9,679 nt of DNA from an uncultured Chloroflexota bacterium (GTDB taxonomy: Bacteria; Chloroflexota; Anaerolineae; Caldilineales; Caldilineaceae). Location: NCBI GenBank assembly GCA_903858085.1, contig CAIOHJ010000393.1, positions 1 to 9,679 of the forward strand, read 5' to 3'. Below are positions 6,543 to 9,679 of the stretch, piece by piece. Both the position numbers and the translations under genes were made by a program. The notes below the pieces were generated by a model, which saw only the letters and a program-made list of their open reading frames with translations, searched no databases and was not told where the DNA came from. Positions within the stretch are counted from its first letter, which is position 1. The number at the start of each line of letters is the position of its first letter.

Positions 6543-7994
6543 ATGAGAGCTTCCATGAATCCCGCGATTGAAAAGGCCATGCAACAGGTCGCTGCGGCCA
6601 CCGCACGTGCTGCCGCCGATCCTGCCCGCCCAGTCTGCCATTTTTGCCCGCCAGCAGGGTGGATGAACGACCCCAATGGCCCGATTTTTCAGGACGGCTG
6701 GCTGCACCTTTTTTACCAGCACAACCCCTACGGCGACGAATGGGGGCATATGCACTGGGGACATGCCCGCAGCCGCGACCTGGTGCACTGGGAACATCTG
6801 CCGATCGCCCTGTGGCCTTCGCTGGAGGCCGGGGAAGAGCATGTGTTCTCAGGCTGCGCCCGGGTCAACGGGCAGGGTGAAACTTTGCTCTTTTACACAT
6901 CTGTCAAACTGGGAGAGCGGGAGAGCCGCCTGCCCAACGAACAGTGGGCTGCCCGTGCGCTGGACAATGAACTCTTGGAGTGGGAAAAACACCCCGCCAA
7001 CCCCATTCTGGCGCTTGCCACCCATGGCGGGCCCCCTTTTCGGGGAGAATGGCGCGACCCGTTCATCTTTGCCGCCGCTGGGCGCACCTTTCTGGTCGTC
7101 GGTGCAGACTACGACGAGACAGCAGTGGTCGCGCTCTATGAGGCAGAGGATACGACACTGACCCGGTGGCGCTACTGCGGGCCCCTCTTTCAGAGCGCCC
7201 AGCCACAGACCCGCTTTTTGGAATGCCCGAATTTTGTCGAACTGCCCCCTGCCGCAGGGCATCCGGCCAGCCCCTCTGGCAATTGGCTGCTGCTGACCTC
7301 CCCCTATCGGGCGATCGAGTATGTCAGCGGCGCCTTCGACCTGGAAACGCTGACCTTTGCCCCGCACCAGCGGGGGGTCCTGGACGCCGGCGCCGGCAAA
7401 GAGTGCAATTTTTATGCCAGCAATCTGGTCTTTGACGGCCAGGGGCGTTGTCTCCTGCTGGGCTGGATCCGTGGTTTTGCCAGCGGACGTGGCTGGAACG
7501 GCTGCCTGGCCTTGCCCCGCCTGCTCTCTCTGGGGAGCGACGGCCACCCGCGGCAGCTGCCAGCCCCCGAAGTGCAGGCGTTGCGCGGCCGCCCATACGC
7601 CTGCCCCGCACGGACGATCGAACCGAACGCTGTCGAGACGGTCGATCTGCAAGGGGAGAGTGTGGAGATCGATGTGACATTTGTCTTGGACAAAGCCCAG
7701 GCAGCTGGCCTCCGTCTGCACAGCCTGCGTGAATCGGTGGAGGTGCGCTACGACGGCACGACGCTGCATGTCGCCGGCAGCGAGATCGCCCTGGCCAGCA
7801 ACCCAGACCACAGCATCCGGCTCCATCTGTACATCGACCGATCGGTGCTGGAATTGTTTGTCGACGACGGGCGCGCGGCAGTCACCCGCCTGATCGAGCC
7901 TTTGCGCCCCGCCAAGGGGGTCGAGCTGTTCGCCGAAGGCGGTCCAGCCCAGATGAGCACGCTGGCTGTCTGGGAGCTGCGGCCGATCGGATGA
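6543..7994 (+). CDS. GH32 beta-fructosidase (sucrose or fructo-oligosaccharide hydrolase)
   Basis: This 483-residue enzyme is a canonical family 32 glycoside hydrolase, the usual length for cytoplasmic sucrase/fructanase types. The N-terminal block is HFCPPAGWMNDPNG with nucleophile D43, followed by LHLFYQHNPYGDEWGHMHWGHARSRDLVHWEHLPIAL (given as its key residues: HNPYG, HWGHA, DLVHWEHLP). The stabiliser is in WRDPF (D172) and the acid/base Glu in LECPNF (E227). The C-terminal sandwich ends with the typical VLELFVDDGRAAVTRL. It would release fructose from sucrose, inulin-type or levan-type oligosaccharides. There is no signal peptide, so the substrate must be imported first, which fits the ABC importer upstream. 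The start is ATG 6543 with AGGAG at 6526-6530 (12 bases, somewhat long); ATG 6555 is an alternative. It lies 24 bases after the divergent GH32 gene and is the last gene before a strong hairpin. Confidence 0.95.
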   Translation: MRASMNPAIEKAMQQVAAATARAAADPARPVCHFCPPAGWMNDPNGPIFQDGWLHLFYQHNPYGDEWGHMHWGHARSRDLVHWEHLPIALWPSLEAGEEHVFSGCARVNGQGETLLFYTSVKLGERESRLPNEQWAARALDNELLEWEKHPANPILALATHGGPPFRGEWRDPFIFAAAGRTFLVVGADYDETAVVALYEAEDTTLTRWRYCGPLFQSAQPQTRFLECPNFVELPPAAGHPASPSGNWLLLTSPYRAIEYVSGAFDLETLTFAPHQRGVLDAGAGKECNFYASNLVFDGQGRCLLLGWIRGFASGRGWNGCLALPRLLSLGSDGHPRQLPAPEVQALRGRPYACPARTIEPNAVETVDLQGESVEIDVTFVLDKAQAAGLRLHSLRESVEVRYDGTTLHVAGSEIALASNPDHSIRLHLYIDRSVLELFVDDGRAAVTRLIEPLRPAKGVELFAEGGPAQMSTLAVWELRPIG

Positions 7995-8003
7995 GCGGCC
8001 AAA

Positions 8004-8041
8004 GGGGGAATCGCAGCTGGGCACTTTGCTGCGATTCCCCC
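8004..8041 (+). terminator. Strong hairpin at the end of the sugar-utilisation operon
   Basis: A 14-bp perfect stem (8004-8017 with 8028-8041, GGGGGAATCGCAGC paired with its complement) has a 10-base loop and starts nine bases after the last GH32 stop codon. No T-tract follows on the plus strand; on the minus strand the stem is followed by only three T. Its position at the boundary of two functional units suggests a transcription end or an mRNA 3' protection structure, though it is not a classical intrinsic terminator. Confidence 0.72.
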
Positions 8042-8069
8042 GCCCGCTTCGTATTCCGCTCCACTTCTG

Positions 8070-8078
8070 TGCTATACT
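8070..8078 (+). promoter_or_regulatory. Extended -10 promoter of the epimerase/aminotransferase unit
   Basis: TGCTATACT is an extended -10 element (TG, one base, then TATACT matching 5 of 6). No good -35 box is seen at 17 bases upstream, which is tolerable for extended -10 promoters. The predicted start at about 8085 is only about four bases before ATG 8089, so the transcript would have almost no leader. It directly follows the hairpin that ends the preceding operon. Confidence 0.6.
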
Positions 8079-8088
8079 CGTGGTGGCT

Positions 8089-9087
8089 ATGAACGCTGCG
8101 AGCGACTATGCAGGCAAAAAAGTTTTGATCACAGGTGGCCTGGGTTTTGTGGGCTCTACCCTGGCGCGCCGTTTGGTCGACCTGGGCGCGCAGGTCACGG
8201 TGGTCGATTCGTTGATCCCAGACTACGGGGGCAACTGGTTCAATCTGGACGGCTACACCGACCGTCTGCGCGTCAACATCGCCGACGTGCGCGACCCGTT
8301 TTCGATGCGTGCGCTGGTGGCTGGCCAGGAGATTCTCTTCAACCTGGCTGGCCAGGTCAGCCATCTGGATTCCATGGTGGACCCGTTCACCGACCTGGAA
8401 ATCAATGTACGCAGCCAGCTCTCGATCCTCGAAGCCTGTCGGCACGAAAACCCGGCGATCAAGGTGGTCTATGCGGGGACGCGCCAACAGTATGGCAAGC
8501 CGCGGTATCTGCCCCTCGACGAACAGCACATCCAGGCGCCGACCGACATCAACGGGGTCAACAAGCTGGCCGGAGAAGGGTATCATGTCGTCTACCATAC
8601 CGCCTACGGGCTGCGCACCACCTCGCTGCGCCTGACCAATACCTACGGCCCACGCCAGCTGATCAAACACAACCGCCAAGGGTTCATCGGCTGGTTTATC
8701 CGGATGGCAGTCGAGGGCAGGACGATCCAGCTGTACGGGGATGGTCAGCAGCTGCGCGACCTGACTTTTGTCGAGGATGTGGTCGACGCGTTTTTGCGTG
8801 CGGGGATGGACGAAAAGGCCAACGGCGCTGTCTTCAATCTGGGGGGAGAGGCCCCGATCTGCCTGTTGGACCTGGCAAGGTTGATTGTAGAGCTGGCCGG
8901 GCGGGGACGGGTCGAACTGGTGCCCTGGCCAGAAGCACGCAAGAAGATCGACATCGGCGACGTCTACTCCAGCTACGCCCGCATCCAGCAAGTGCTGGGC
9001 TGGCAGCCGACCACACCGCTGCGGGCCGGGCTGGAGCGCACGCTCGCCTATTATAGCCAGTTTTTTGACCAGTATGTGACAGCGTGA
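8089..9087 (+). CDS. NAD-dependent epimerase/dehydratase, extended SDR family
   Basis: This 332-residue protein belongs to the extended short-chain dehydrogenases that modify nucleotide sugars (UDP-glucose epimerase and dTDP-glucose dehydratase relatives). The NAD-binding motif is GGLGFVG (residues 16-22), with D40 at the end of the second strand for the adenosine ribose and D66 in IADVRD. Further family signatures are NLAGQVSH, the VYAGTRQQYG segment with T131, RLTNTYGPRQL, and a C-terminal nucleotide-sugar region with QLYGDGQQLRDLTFVEDVVDAF and NLGG. Oddly, the place of the catalytic YxxxK reads NGVNK: K159 is kept but residue 155 is Asn, not Tyr. Start ATG 8089 follows the extended -10 promoter with no Shine-Dalgarno sequence; GTG 8080 and GTG 8083 are in frame. 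The aminotransferase gene follows at once, so both probably serve one sugar pathway. The exact substrate is unknown. Confidence 0.92.
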   Translation: MNAASDYAGKKVLITGGLGFVGSTLARRLVDLGAQVTVVDSLIPDYGGNWFNLDGYTDRLRVNIADVRDPFSMRALVAGQEILFNLAGQVSHLDSMVDPFTDLEINVRSQLSILEACRHENPAIKVVYAGTRQQYGKPRYLPLDEQHIQAPTDINGVNKLAGEGYHVVYHTAYGLRTTSLRLTNTYGPRQLIKHNRQGFIGWFIRMAVEGRTIQLYGDGQQLRDLTFVEDVVDAFLRAGMDEKANGAVFNLGGEAPICLLDLARLIVELAGRGRVELVPWPEARKKIDIGDVYSSYARIQQVLGWQPTTPLRAGLERTLAYYSQFFDQYVTA

Positions 9088-9098
9088 ACCAGAGTGGC

Positions 9099-9679
9099 AT
9101 GAAAATTCCTTTCAACGAGCTGCGTTCGGGCTATCTGGCCCATCAACAAGAGATCGACGCCGCCGTGCAGCGGGTGCTGGCCAGTGGCTGGTACATCCTG
9201 GGCCAGGAGACGGCTGCCTTTGAGGCGGAATTTGCCGCCTACTGCGGGGTGGCCGGCTGCGTGGGCGTCAATTCGGGCACAGATGCGCTGTACCTGGCGC
9301 TGCGCGCCTGCGGCGTCGGCCCGGGAGACGAGGTCATCACCGTGGCACACACGGCTGTCGCCACGGTGGCGGCAATCCGGATGACCGGCGCTTTGCCCGT
9401 GTTGGTAGATATCGACCCACAGACCTACACGATGGCCCCCCATGCGCTGGCCGAAGCGATCACCCCCGCGACCCGCGCGGTGGTCCCTGTCCATCTCTAC
9501 GGTCACCCGGCGGATCTGGACGCGATCCGGGCTGTGGCCGGCGATCTGCTCCTGGTCGAAGATTGCGCGCAGGCGCACGGTGCCCGCTACAAAGGGCAGC
9601 GGGTCGGCAGCTTTGGGGATCTGGCCTGTTTTTCTTTCTACCCGACCAAAAACCTGGGTGCGCTCGGCGACGGCGGTGC
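9099..9679 (+). CDS. DegT/DnrJ/EryC1-family PLP-dependent sugar aminotransferase (3' end cut)
   Basis: The first 193 residues of a nucleotide-sugar aminotransferase are present; the gene runs past the right edge, and full members usually have about 360-400 residues. The family N-terminus is clear (MKIPFNELRSGYL and SGWYILGQE). The phosphate-binding SGTDALYLALRA (about 59-70), the cofactor-ring Asp in LLVEDCAQAHG (D155), and the Schiff-base Lys in SFYPTKNLGALGDGG (K184) are all visible, so the captured part looks active. It would transfer an amino group from glutamate or glutamine to a keto-sugar nucleotide, and it resembles the 3-aminotransferases of FdtB/DesV type, but position specificity cannot be decided. 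I chose ATG 9099, which gives the standard family beginning. GTG 9084 is in frame, overlaps the epimerase stop codon as GTGA, and would indicate translational coupling. Co-location with the SDR gene suggests amino-sugar synthesis for a surface polysaccharide or glycan. Confidence 0.93.
   Translation, partial: MKIPFNELRSGYLAHQQEIDAAVQRVLASGWYILGQETAAFEAEFAAYCGVAGCVGVNSGTDALYLALRACGVGPGDEVITVAHTAVATVAAIRMTGALPVLVDIDPQTYTMAPHALAEAITPATRAVVPVHLYGHPADLDAIRAVAGDLLLVEDCAQAHGARYKGQRVGSFGDLACFSFYPTKNLGALGDGG

Noticed and set aside
8026..8088. SDR protein starting at TTG 8026
   Set aside because: That start lies within the hairpin at 8004-8041 and upstream of the extended -10 element; the added residues are not part of the Rossmann fold.
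6849..8991. Long minus-strand open frames opposite the second GH32 gene and the SDR gene
   Set aside because: Both lie opposite genes with intact catalytic or cofactor motifs and give compositionally odd products without known domains.
1..9679. CRISPR arrays, tRNA or rRNA genes, insertion-sequence ends, phage or defence genes
   Set aside because: No regularly spaced repeats, no tRNA-like cloverleaf sequence, no rRNA-like blocks and no terminal inverted repeats with a transposase were seen on reading by eye.

Overview
The window is GC-rich bacterial DNA with every convincing gene on the + strand. The best guess for the source is a Chloroflexota bacterium (Anaerolineae/Caldilineae type). This rests on the high GC, the GTG and TTG codons usable as starts, and a substrate-binding lipoprotein whose signal peptide combines a twin-arginine motif with an LAAC lipobox. 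No phylogenetic marker is present, so the assignment is an inference.

Layout. Positions 1-399 hold no convincing gene, only a weak open frame on the minus strand. From 400 to 7994 there is one carbohydrate-utilisation locus. It starts with a near-consensus promoter overlapping a perfect 16-bp palindromic operator and continues with a LacI-family regulator, an ABC sugar-binding lipoprotein, two ABC permeases of the MalF/UgpA and MalG/UgpE types, and two glycoside hydrolases of family GH32. The first GH32 protein is divergent and the second canonical. The permease and GH32 genes are separated by only 2-24 bases and are probably co-transcribed. A 19-bp perfect hairpin sits between the binding-protein gene and the first permease gene, and a 14-bp perfect hairpin closes the locus at 8004-8041.

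The inferred physiology is uptake of a fructose-containing oligosaccharide such as sucrose, an inulin-type or levan-type fructo-oligosaccharide, or a relative. The lipoprotein would capture it, the two permeases import it with an ATPase encoded elsewhere, and the two GH32 enzymes, which lack signal peptides, hydrolyse it in the cytoplasm. The LacI regulator probably represses its own promoter, and perhaps the whole operon, until the sugar is present.

A separate unit starts at an extended -10 promoter (8070-8078). It encodes an extended-SDR NAD-dependent epimerase/dehydratase and then a DegT/DnrJ/EryC1-type PLP-dependent sugar aminotransferase cut by the right edge. This pair points to nucleotide-sugar or amino-sugar synthesis, usually for cell-surface polysaccharide or glycosylation. 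The most unusual points are the non-canonical GH32 protein that still has all three catalytic acidic residues, the Asn in place of the catalytic Tyr in the SDR protein, the hairpin inside the ABC operon, and a start codon only about 10 bases after a -10 box, which suggests a leaderless message. I saw no clear sign of a wholly undescribed system.
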